From NCBI GenBank assembly GCA_937969125.1, contig CALBVA010000032.1:1-10333 (forward strand): a DNA stretch of 10,333 nucleotides, given 5' to 3'. The notes under the pieces are model-generated. The model saw only the letters and a list, made by a program, of their open reading frames with translations. It had not been told where the DNA came from and searched no databases. The translations under genes and the position numbers were made by a program. The DNA comes from an uncultured Verrucomicrobiales bacterium (GTDB lineage Bacteria > Verrucomicrobiota > Verrucomicrobiia > Verrucomicrobiales > Akkermansiaceae). Below are positions 1-7,851 of the stretch, in pieces. Within the stretch, counting starts at the first letter, position 1. Every line of letters starts with the position of its first letter.

Positions 1-2
1 GT

Positions 3-230
3 TGGACGCCTGATGGAGCGGTTTTTGACAGTTCCCTGAAGAGGGGGAAACCTTCCGAATTTCCTCTCAATCAAGTGATTGACGGTTGGACGGAGGGTTT
101 GCAGCTGATGACGCGGGGCGAGAAAAGGCGTTTCTGGATCCCTGCGAAACTGGCCTACGGAAATAATCCCGGTGGGGGAAGACCTGCCGGAGACTTGATC
201 TTCGATGTCGAGTTGATCGACTTCCGCTAG
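3..230 (+). CDS. FKBP-type peptidyl-prolyl cis-trans isomerase, C-terminal part (5' end outside window)
   Basis: This reading frame is open from the left edge and stops at TAG 228-230, giving the last 75 residues of an FKBP-fold prolyl isomerase. Visible family marks are DGAVFDSS near the start (the strand that carries active-site Asp/Phe positions in FKBPs), FPLNQVIDGWTEGLQ (the V-I-x-G-W helix lining the pocket), GEKRRFWIP, LAYGN and the closing strand LIFDVELIDF. FKBPs catalyse cis-trans isomerisation of peptidyl-proline bonds and assist protein folding, often in the periplasm. The close fit to the secreted bacterial FKBP pattern suggests an envelope protein, but the N-terminus that would show a signal peptide is missing. 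It is convergent with katG. Identification of the fold is firm; location and substrate are inference. Confidence 0.93.
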   Translation, partial: WTPDGAVFDSSLKRGKPSEFPLNQVIDGWTEGLQLMTRGEKRRFWIPAKLAYGNNPGGGRPAGDLIFDVELIDFR

Positions 231-265
231 CACTGCTTCGACTGTATCGATCTAAGGATTACATG

Positions 266-349
266 ATGCGAATTCCAGCCAATCAGTCCTGTCACTTCTC
301 CTGGAAGACGGGTTCGGAAGAAGTCCGCAGCATGCTCCAGAAAGCATAG
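266..349 (+). CDS. possible 27-residue small protein, unknown
   Basis: In the gap after the FKBP gene there is a short frame starting MRIPANQSCHFSWKTG and ending LQKA before TAG 347-349. Two ATGs in tandem (263 and 266) follow AAGGA at 254-258; the second has a reasonable 7-base spacing, and the first only 4. No family is recognised, there is no membrane segment, and the peptide holds one Cys and a basic/acidic mix. A frame of this length is easily found by chance, so the only positive evidence is the ribosome-binding-like sequence. It would be read from the FKBP transcript. Confidence 0.18.
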   Translation: MRIPANQSCHFSWKTGSEEVRSMLQKA

Positions 350-360
350 GAATCTCAGGA

Positions 361-396
361 AAAGAAAAGCCCGCAGGCATTCACCGGCGGGCTTGA
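361..396 (-). terminator. intrinsic terminator of katG
   Basis: AAGCCCGC (368-375) pairs perfectly with GCGGGCTT (388-395) around a 12-base loop. Read on the minus strand, the stem is followed by TTTTCTTTTCC, a U-rich tail, and it lies 23 bases past the katG stop codon. On the plus strand the stem is followed by GAAAGG, so it is not a good terminator for the FKBP gene, though the adenine tract before it gives the stem some extra pairing. Confidence 0.85.
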
Positions 397-418
397 AAGG
401 TGTTAGATGATCGTCCGC

Positions 419-2650
419 TTACTTGAGATCAAAGCGATCCGCCTCCATGATCTTCGTCCAGACTGCGACAAAATCGGTGAGGAATTTCGCCTCATCTGCA
501 GCGTAAACTTCGGCAATGGCGCGGAGCTGGCTGTTAGACCCGATGACGAGATCGAATGAGGTCCCCATCCATTTCAGCTCACCGGACTGGCGATCCACTC
601 CTTCGTAGAAGTGTTCGCACTTGTCGGAGACATTCCACTTCGTACTCATATCGAGCAGGTTGGTGAAGAAGTCATTGCTCAGAGTGCCGGGTTTGTCAGT
701 GAAGACGCCGAGGCTCGGATGACCGACATTGGTCTCCAGCATGCGCATCCCGCCCAGGAGCGCCGTCATTTCTGGAGCACTTAGGCCAAGGAGTTGCGCT
801 CGATCGAGGAGGGTCTCCGGTCCCGGGCGGTCCAGGTCGGTGCCGAGGTAGTTGCGGAAGCCGTCTTGCTTAGGTTCCAGGTATTCGAAGGACTCGTGAT
901 CCGTCATCTCGTCACTGGCATCGGTGCGGCCCGGGGTGAAGGGAACCTTGATACCGTTCCCGGCAGCCTCCAGGGCGGCGCAGCCACCAAGGACAATGAG
1001 GTCCGCCAATGAGACCGGCTTATCAAATTCACTCTGCACCTTTTCCAGTGTGGCTAGAACCTGGGCGAGTTCATCAGGCTTGTTGACCGGCCAGTCTTTT
1101 TGAGGAGCGAGACGGATGCGGGCGCCATTGGCACCGCCACGTTTGTCGCTGCCACGATAGGTCGAAGCCGAGGCCCAGGCTGTGGAGATCAGCTGCGAAC
1201 GGGTCAGTCCGCAGCTCAGAAGGATGGCCTTCAGTGACTCAATGTCACCTTCTCCGATGAGCTCGTGCTCTACCGGTGGGACCGGATCCTGGAAGAGCTG
1301 CACGGGCGGAACATCCGGACCGAGACAGCAATCGATGGGGCCAAGATCGCGGCTGACGAGTTTATACCAGGCCTTTGAAAAAGCCTCGGCAAATTCGGAG
1401 GGATTCTCGTGATACCGACGTGAAATTTTCTCGTATTCCGGATCGATACGAAGCGCGAGGTCGGTGGTGAACATGATGGGAGCATGGGTCTTTCCCTCGA
1501 TGTGAGCGTCCGGCACTGTTCCGGCTCCGGCTTCGCCCTTTGGAGTCCATTGTTGGGCTCCGGCCGGGCTCTTGGTGAGTTCCCACTCGTAGTTGAAAAG
1601 GTGGTCGAAGTAATCGTTCGACCACTCGGTGGGTTTGGTGCTCCAGGCTCCTTCCAGACCGGAGGTTACGGTGTCCTCGGAGTGGCCCTTCCCTTGTTTT
1701 CCAATCCAGCCGAATCCCTGTTCTTCGAGAGGTGCTCCTTCCGGCTCGGGGCCCACATTCTTACTCCCATCTGCAGCGTAGATGCCATCGGGATCATGCG
1801 CGCCGTGGGCTTTTCCGAAAGTGTGGCCACCGGCGATGAGGGCAACGGTTTCTTCGTCATTCATGGCCATGCGCTTGAAGGTTTCGCGGATGTCATGAGC
1901 GGCGGCTGCGGGGTCGGGATTGCCATCCGGGCCTTCGGGGTTCACGTAAATGAGGCCCATTTGGACGGCTCCGAGTGACTTGTCGAGATCGCGATCTCCG
2001 GAGTAACGCTTGCTACCCAGCCACTCAGATTCCGGTCCCCAGAAGATGTCGTCCTGGGGTTCCCAGCGGTCTTCGCGACCACCGGAGAAGCCGAAGGTTT
2101 TGAAGCCCATGGTTTCCAGAGCCATGTCTCCGCAGAGAATCATCAGGTCAGCCCAGGAAATCTTCTGTTTATACTTTTGCTTGATGGGCCAGAGGAGACG
2201 GCGGGCCTTGTCCAAATTGCCATTGTCTGGCCAGCTGTTCAGCGGGGCAAAGCGCTGGGTTCCGTAGCCTGCCCCACCGCGGCCGTCGGAGAGGCGATAG
2301 GTCCCGGCGGAGTGCCAGGCCATCCGAATGAAGAAGGGGCCGTAGTGACCGTAGTCAGCCGGCCACCAATCTTGCGAATCGGTCATGAGTTCAGCGAGAT
2401 CCTGACGGACGGCGGAGAGGTCGAGCTTCTTGAATTCCTCCGCATAGTTGAAGTCCTCTCCCAGGGGATTTCCCTTCGGCGAGTTCTGGTGGAGGATATC
2501 GAGATTGAGCATTTCGGGCCACCAATCGCGGTTGGAGAGACCACCGGCGATGGTGGTGCGCTGAGGTTCGGGATTGCCCATGACGGGGCATTTGCTGATG
2601 TCTTGCATGGTTGTGTAATCAAGGATTGGGTGTCGGGTGATTTCGCACAT
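419..2650 (-). CDS. katG: bifunctional catalase-peroxidase KatG
   Basis: Haem enzyme that disproportionates hydrogen peroxide and also oxidises electron donors with it. The full two-domain length (743 residues from the first ATG) is normal for the family. In the N-terminal haem domain, RMAWHSAGTYR supplies the distal Arg109, Trp112 and His113. Tyr235 (GLIYVNPEGP) and Met261 (KRMAMND) complete the Met-Tyr-Trp adduct required for catalase activity. GGHTFGKAHGA holds proximal haem ligand His276, with partners Trp343 and Asp397, and Arg434 (SRDLGP) matches the mobile arginine. The C-terminal haemless duplicate covers roughly residues 460-743. The start is uncertain: MQDISKCPVMG from Met15 (2608) resembles the usual KatG beginning, whereas the upstream ATG adds 14 residues; neither has a clear Shine-Dalgarno sequence. 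No signal peptide is seen, so it is probably cytoplasmic. No OxyR- or PerR-like site was recognised upstream. Confidence 0.97.
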   Translation of the reverse strand: MCEITRHPILDYTTMQDISKCPVMGNPEPQRTTIAGGLSNRDWWPEMLNLDILHQNSPKGNPLGEDFNYAEEFKKLDLSAVRQDLAELMTDSQDWWPADYGHYGPFFIRMAWHSAGTYRLSDGRGGAGYGTQRFAPLNSWPDNGNLDKARRLLWPIKQKYKQKISWADLMILCGDMALETMGFKTFGFSGGREDRWEPQDDIFWGPESEWLGSKRYSGDRDLDKSLGAVQMGLIYVNPEGPDGNPDPAAAAHDIRETFKRMAMNDEETVALIAGGHTFGKAHGAHDPDGIYAADGSKNVGPEPEGAPLEEQGFGWIGKQGKGHSEDTVTSGLEGAWSTKPTEWSNDYFDHLFNYEWELTKSPAGAQQWTPKGEAGAGTVPDAHIEGKTHAPIMFTTDLALRIDPEYEKISRRYHENPSEFAEAFSKAWYKLVSRDLGPIDCCLGPDVPPVQLFQDPVPPVEHELIGEGDIESLKAILLSCGLTRSQLISTAWASASTYRGSDKRGGANGARIRLAPQKDWPVNKPDELAQVLATLEKVQSEFDKPVSLADLIVLGGCAALEAAGNGIKVPFTPGRTDASDEMTDHESFEYLEPKQDGFRNYLGTDLDRPGPETLLDRAQLLGLSAPEMTALLGGMRMLETNVGHPSLGVFTDKPGTLSNDFFTNLLDMSTKWNVSDKCEHFYEGVDRQSGELKWMGTSFDLVIGSNSQLRAIAEVYAADEAKFLTDFVAVWTKIMEADRFDLK

Positions 2651-2727
2651 GAGAAATCTGAATGCAAGCGATCAATCCATCAGGTTTTCTTATCTCTTGT
2701 TTTAGGCGAGTGGGGGCAGGACAGGTG

Positions 2728-5700
2728 CTAGTCAATCGCGCGGAGCCGGAAGAAGAGACGGTTTCTCTCTTCCGGGTTTATCGTGTAGCTATTTTGCCGA
2801 ATCCTTCCGTCGAAGGTGCCCGGAGTCGTTTGGGCCGGTGACCATGTGAGGAGGTCAGAAGAAGTCTCAAAAATCAGGGTCACTCCGGAGGCCTGGATGT
2901 TTTGAGGGAAGATTGCTGTGAGCTGTCCAGCAGCTATCGTTAGGTCTGGTTGGGAGGTCGGGACAGTGGGATCCGTACCGAGCGCGAACTCCAGAAGATT
3001 GTGAAGGCCGTCATTGTCATCATCATCCAATGGAGCCCCGATGGAATTCGCAGTGGCAAAGGTCGGATAATCCTCTCCGGAGACCTCGCCGGGGGTCGGG
3101 CTGCCGGCAGTCCAGGAGCTGGCGAGATTTCCATAAGCTAGTGAACCGGGCCTTTGGAGAGAATTGCCATTGGTCGCATCCGGCCACGGTGCAACAGAGC
3201 GGTAGCTGACCTCGTCTATGGTCACGCGCGGGGCGTCATTGGCCGGGCCGGATCGCTCGAGCCGCACCGTGCCGCGATCATCGTTCAGAGGGCCGTCGGT
3301 CAATGGCCCGATGAGAGGGAAGTCATCACTCAGGCCGAAGGTGCTGCGGAAAGCGCTAGCGAGGGTGGCATTGGCGGGATCAAAAGTGACCAGAATAATC
3401 GATCCGTCTGCCGGGATGTGATGCATGGCGGTGAAATTAAAATCAACTCCACCACGGAGCCGCCAGTTGAGAAGCTCAAGGGTCGAGCCGCCTTTGTTCG
3501 TGATTTCGACGAACTCATGGCTGTCCGATTCAGTCGGCGCATAGTGAACTTCCGAAAGGTAAACGGGTCCGAGTTTCGCCGGGGAATTCGGTGCACCCGG
3601 GGTAGGGGTGGTCAGGGTGATCAGGTCACCGAAGCTGGTGGCATTGACCGCGCGACCGATGCTGGCGTCAGGATCCGCTCCAGCAAATTGGGCGCGATCG
3701 ACGAATGCGATCGGGAGGCCGTCAGCATCGGTCTCGAGGAGCCAGAGATCATCCCCCCGGCTGCTTAGGCCGAATGACCGACCGGTCCGCCAGTTTCCTT
3801 TCGCGGCGGCATTGTCGAGGAAGGCCACATCGATGGAAAATGTGTCCTGATCGACGGTGGTGACCTCGAAGCTTTCGTTAAACATCGAGAAGCCGCCGTA
3901 GCCTTCGATCGTAATAAGATCTCCGGTGGTGAGTCCGTGCGCCGGGCTGGTCACGATGGTCGGAGCGGAGCCGGATGTTCCACTGTAGTTCGTGATCGAC
4001 ACAGTGGCGGGAGCATTGAATTGATCGACTGAAAAGGTGGTGTATTCGCCTGGGGCGAGCGTCTGCGAGGGAATGACGAAGGAGCGGTAGACCTCCTTGG
4101 AATCGCTTAAGAGCCAGCCGCCGATGGCGCGTGAATTCTCGGTGGTGTTTACCAATTCGATGAAGTCATTCACGGAATTGCTGGAGACTTCATTGATGAC
4201 GATGCGGGCATCATTGATTAATCCAGCCACTCCTGGTGAGCCGTGAAAGGCCACGCTGGGAGCCCAATGATCGGCGTTATCTGGAGAGAGGGAGAGCGAG
4301 ATTCTTTCCAATGACGACCCCGATCCATCCGGACGTGAAGGCCAGGGGCCAGAGTCATTGTAGGTGAGTGAATCGATGACCGAGCCATCCTGCGCGAGGA
4401 GGGTGACGGTCTCTCCATCATTATCCAGCCCACCGCTGAATGTCCCGATGACGGGCACTCCTTCATACCTCGCGGCGATGGCGGCGGGATCCCGGACAAT
4501 GACGGCTCGTCCTCCGGCTGGGAGGACGTAGAAACCGGATTGGAAATCGATGCCGTCTGCGAAATTTAGCCCGAAGAGATTCAGGTCCTCTGAGCTGGAA
4601 TTGGCGACTTCAATAAACTCGAAGACATCACGGTTCTCCAGATTAAGGGTGGGATGGGCGACCTTTTCCAGGACGCTTGCTTCGCGCGGGTGGTAATTAA
4701 TCTCACTGATGGCGAGATCTGCATCGGTGGCCAAAGGTTCCAGTGTCACGTTCGCGACGGTGGGCGGGGATAGGATGCCATCCGCGAGAAGCCGCGCTGT
4801 GATTGTTGCAGATTGGGTGAGATTGATCACCCCGCTTCCGGCTGGACGAATGGCGCGAAGAGCGATGTCCAGCCCCATGTCGCTATTGCCGGCTGATTGA
4901 TTATGTAGCTCGATGGCGAGGACATTTTCGCCCTCGCGCAGATCTCCGGAAGTGACGTTGTAGGTGCGGGAGAAGGGGGCCCCTTCATCGCCGAGGCTTC
5001 CGGTGAAATCAGAATATTCCACGACTCCAGCCGGGACATTGTCACGAAGGATCTCCCGGCCATTGAGGTAAATAATCACCCCGTCATCCCGGATGATATC
5101 TAACTCGAGCGCAGTGACCTCAGCGGCATCGGTGAGATTAAATGACTTCCGGAAATAAATCGTGGGAAGGTAATTCGAGAAGGTTCCGGTGCTAATCGTA
5201 GTGTTGGCATTGGCAGCGTTGATGGAGCCCTCGGCTGGTCCGCCAATGAGTCCCTGTCCGGTGGGCCAACCACTGTCAGGAAAGTCCGGGTGCTTCCAGT
5301 CCGATTGGTCGTAGGAGGGACTTCCCTCAACGACATTGCTTGCCGAGAGAGCTGTTCTGTCGTTGAGATACCTCCAGCCGGAGGACTCGAAAGGGAAGAT
5401 GGTATCGATTGAAAACCCCGATCCCAGACTCAGGGCACCGGGAGCGATTGTCCCATCCGCGAGAACCGGATCACTATTATCCAGGGTGTAGTAGATGGTT
5501 CCCGCATCGCCAGTAAGGGTGAGATTACTCCCGTCGGCGAGGGAAGAGGTTTCAACTGCGCTGCCATCGATGGCGACCACGGGGGGCTCGACATCCGATA
5601 AGAGACCATCGGTGCGAAGCTTGTTGAGGACGATTTGCGTACGGTTCGGAAAGTATTGGGTGTAGAGGCGGCTTTGCTCCGTTAGCCAATCATTACGTGT

Positions 5701-7734
5701 GTAGGGTGTGCTGCGGCGGTGGTCTCCCCAGCGGGCTGATTCGGCAATGATGGCCTTATCCAGAATGAGGGCATATTTTTCCCAACGCGCCCGGCAGGCT
5801 GTCGGAGTGAGTGCTCCGTCCCCGGTGAGGTGCATGCGGGCACGATCTGAAAACCGCTGGAGGTATTCCGGCATACTTTCCAGAGTGCTGCGAATGTTCA
5901 TGGGATCCAGGGGGACATCACTCGCGTTGACATCTTCCAGAATGCGTTCGCCATCCCAGGAATAGAGCTTCCAGGGCCGCATATCGGTGGCGTTGGTGAA
6001 GGGGCCTCCTCCGGCTGCGCGCCAGTTGCCATCGGTTTTAAGGTCCTGATTGGCCGCAAATCGCTGGAGGAGTTGAAAGTCGATGTAGGTATCGACATCG
6101 AGAACCTGCTGAATGTCGTCCCAATTTTTTGTCGCTACGGTGGAGCGCATGGCGTTCCAGGAAGTGGCATTTCCCTGGACGTATTTTATTCCATTACGGG
6201 CATCCAGGATATCGCCGTCGCCACCTTCATACTCGGCATAATGGCTATTGTCCTGTCGCTCGGCTAGATTGTGCACACCCCAATAGAGGCCATTAATGAA
6301 GAGGTGGACGTGGAAGCCGGCGCCGGCTTCCGGATGGCCCATGTCGAACATTGATTCGCGCATCCACTGGTCGCGGATCATAGAGGCATTCTGACGTTGG
6401 AGGTCGCTGCCGTGGATCCAGGAATTATTATATCCCGCGCGCAGAGCGATGGAATTAAACTCATCTGCATCGCGGTCGGGGAAAAGTTCCTGACGGAGAC
6501 GACCGGAGCCGTACTCCGAACGAAAGCGGAAGGAGAGGGAATGCTTTGGTGATCTTACAGGCTCGCGGCTCGCCCCGCCTTGAACACGTAAACCACAATT
6601 TTCCTGAAACTGAGGCACAGTGTCATTGGCGGTGGGGAGGTATTCTGCGGAGCACTCACGCTCCCAGGCTATGCCTTGCGACTCCGGATTACTGTAAATG
6701 CCATTGGGCCCAGCGAAGTCATCCTTGGGTAGTGAGATCGAGATGGTGGGGATTTCCTGCATGCCCTCAAGGAGGGCTTGCGCCACCGATTGACCGTGGC
6801 CGGTTGAGGTTGTCGTAGAGCGCGAGACGTCCGGATCCATATTGTAGTCACCGGAAGCAAGGGCTCCGTAGCCAGCGGGTTGGACTTGATTTAAAAAGGT
6901 GGAATTTAACCCGTTTGGATCGAGTCCGTTTGCACCTGCGTTTTCGGGATCGAGGAGAATATAGGTATGACTGGTGATCTCACTGGGCGAGAGGCCGCTC
7001 TGCATGGCAGCGGCACGAAGAACGGTCGTTTGGGTGATGTTCAATGGTCCCGTATATTCCATTGCGGAAGCGGTGGGATTGCCAGAGTCATCCAGAGGCG
7101 GCGCACCATCGATGGTGTAATAGAGGGTTGCTGCTGCGGTCCCGCTATCCAACGTGATAGTCTGTGCGGCATCATAGTAGCCTCGTGCCGGCGTGACAGT
7201 TACTTGATCAGTACGGGCAATCCCATTTAGATCGTTCTCAAAGGCTGGAGTGGGACTACTGAAGTAAACAGGATCTCCGGAGTTCGGGTGAAGGCCGAAG
7301 GAGATATCATCGTCCTGCTGTGGATAGTTCGATGGACCGGGATTAAATTCTGAGGCTGTAGTCAGGTCTGGGCGAATAAGTGCAAGGTATTCGCCGGACT
7401 TCGAAAGCTTAAATCCGGTATGGAGGTTGCCATTGGCATCGGGAGTGCCGTCACTGGATGCGAAGACGATGAGGTAGGCATTGGAGGGGAGAGTGGTCCC
7501 CGCGGGAAAGGTGAATGCGGTCTGGTTTTCCTCATCATCGGTGAGATGCCAGCCGCCGAGGTCAATGCTGCCGCCCGAGGTGTTGTGGAGCTCGATCCAG
7601 TCATCGAAGCGCCCAGCTACAGCCCCCGGCACTACAACGGTTTCATTGGCGGCCAGGAACTCATTGATCACCACCTGAGCGTGGAGTGGGGAGGAGAGGA
7701 GGAGCAGCGAGGCCAGTCTTTCGGGATAGAGCAT
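2728..7734 (-). CDS. giant secreted CotH / lamin-tail / chitobiase-C multidomain protein
   Basis: Start chosen at Met31 of the longest frame (which could begin at 7824), because MLYPERLASLLLLSSPLHA-QV is a convincing signal peptide and the extra 30 codons lie over the amidase terminator. Using longest-frame numbering (1698 residues), the modules are: lamin-tail domain about 50-195 (VVINEFLAAN, DDWIELHN, GGWHLTDD); chitobiase C-terminal-like sandwich 207-290 (LYYTIDGAPP); CotH-type kinase-like domain about 359-640 (GLRVQGGASR, IRDQW, LYWGVHNLAER, LYSWDGE); a second chitobiase-like domain 747-1029, interrupted by a jelly-roll/galactose-binding-like region about 803-992; lamin-tail domains about 1036-1200, 1205-1413 and 1418-1580, the second of these interrupted by an HGLTTGD module at 1271-1347. 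An Asp-rich DDDDNDGLHNLLEFALGTDP segment and a beta-rich tail ending FFRLRAID close it. The protein is probably exported to the surface or medium. Its function is unknown; adhesion, or phosphorylation of secreted partners, is only inference. Confidence 0.9.
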   Translation of the reverse strand: MLYPERLASLLLLSSPLHAQVVINEFLAANETVVVPGAVAGRFDDWIELHNTSGGSIDLGGWHLTDDEENQTAFTFPAGTTLPSNAYLIVFASSDGTPDANGNLHTGFKLSKSGEYLALIRPDLTTASEFNPGPSNYPQQDDDISFGLHPNSGDPVYFSSPTPAFENDLNGIARTDQVTVTPARGYYDAAQTITLDSGTAAATLYYTIDGAPPLDDSGNPTASAMEYTGPLNITQTTVLRAAAMQSGLSPSEITSHTYILLDPENAGANGLDPNGLNSTFLNQVQPAGYGALASGDYNMDPDVSRSTTTSTGHGQSVAQALLEGMQEIPTISISLPKDDFAGPNGIYSNPESQGIAWERECSAEYLPTANDTVPQFQENCGLRVQGGASREPVRSPKHSLSFRFRSEYGSGRLRQELFPDRDADEFNSIALRAGYNNSWIHGSDLQRQNASMIRDQWMRESMFDMGHPEAGAGFHVHLFINGLYWGVHNLAERQDNSHYAEYEGGDGDILDARNGIKYVQGNATSWNAMRSTVATKNWDDIQQVLDVDTYIDFQLLQRFAANQDLKTDGNWRAAGGGPFTNATDMRPWKLYSWDGERILEDVNASDVPLDPMNIRSTLESMPEYLQRFSDRARMHLTGDGALTPTACRARWEKYALILDKAIIAESARWGDHRRSTPYTRNDWLTEQSRLYTQYFPNRTQIVLNKLRTDGLLSDVEPPVVAIDGSAVETSSLADGSNLTLTGDAGTIYYTLDNSDPVLADGTIAPGALSLGSGFSIDTIFPFESSGWRYLNDRTALSASNVVEGSPSYDQSDWKHPDFPDSGWPTGQGLIGGPAEGSINAANANTTISTGTFSNYLPTIYFRKSFNLTDAAEVTALELDIIRDDGVIIYLNGREILRDNVPAGVVEYSDFTGSLGDEGAPFSRTYNVTSGDLREGENVLAIELHNQSAGNSDMGLDIALRAIRPAGSGVINLTQSATITARLLADGILSPPTVANVTLEPLATDADLAISEINYHPREASVLEKVAHPTLNLENRDVFEFIEVANSSSEDLNLFGLNFADGIDFQSGFYVLPAGGRAVIVRDPAAIAARYEGVPVIGTFSGGLDNDGETVTLLAQDGSVIDSLTYNDSGPWPSRPDGSGSSLERISLSLSPDNADHWAPSVAFHGSPGVAGLINDARIVINEVSSNSVNDFIELVNTTENSRAIGGWLLSDSKEVYRSFVIPSQTLAPGEYTTFSVDQFNAPATVSITNYSGTSGSAPTIVTSPAHGLTTGDLITIEGYGGFSMFNESFEVTTVDQDTFSIDVAFLDNAAAKGNWRTGRSFGLSSRGDDLWLLETDADGLPIAFVDRAQFAGADPDASIGRAVNATSFGDLITLTTPTPGAPNSPAKLGPVYLSEVHYAPTESDSHEFVEITNKGGSTLELLNWRLRGGVDFNFTAMHHIPADGSIILVTFDPANATLASAFRSTFGLSDDFPLIGPLTDGPLNDDRGTVRLERSGPANDAPRVTIDEVSYRSVAPWPDATNGNSLQRPGSLAYGNLASSWTAGSPTPGEVSGEDYPTFATANSIGAPLDDDDNDGLHNLLEFALGTDPTVPTSQPDLTIAAGQLTAIFPQNIQASGVTLIFETSSDLLTWSPAQTTPGTFDGRIRQNSYTINPEERNRLFFRLRAID

Positions 7735-7796
7735 GTTTATTTCGGGGTGTGTGAAAATCTTCCCTTTACAGTAACCCTGTTTCCGATCCGATAAAT

Positions 7797-7823
7797 GAAA
7801 AAAAGGCCGCATGGGCCTCTTCA
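7797..7823 (-). terminator. intrinsic terminator of the amidase gene
   Basis: On the minus strand AGGCC (7818-7814) and GGCCT (7808-7804) form a stem around a 5-base loop. It can be extended by A-T and G-T pairs, and is followed directly by a run of T (complement of the A tract 7798-7804). It lies about 30 bases after the amidase stop codon. Its position inside the longest possible reading frame of the giant protein argues that translation of that protein starts later, at 7734. Confidence 0.8.
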
Positions 7824-7851
7824 TAAATCGGTCATGTTTCGCGTCCCGGAT

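Noticed and set aside
1484..1978. Long open frame on the plus strand opposite katG (164 codons), with another at 2177-2731 (184 codons)
   Set aside because: Both lie antisense to well-conserved katG sequence, have no recognisable domain, and are of the length expected from GC-rich codon use on the opposite strand.
3154..3768. Plus-strand open frame of 204 codons inside the giant gene
   Set aside because: It is an antisense shadow of the lamin-tail coding region, with no Shine-Dalgarno sequence and a composition dominated by Arg, Gly and Ala typical of such shadows.
2728..7824. Possible phage or mobile-element origin of the giant gene because of the phage-like HGL/GD module
   Set aside because: No integrase, transposase, att-like repeats or tRNA are present, and the flanking genes are housekeeping. 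One shared small domain does not show a mobile element.
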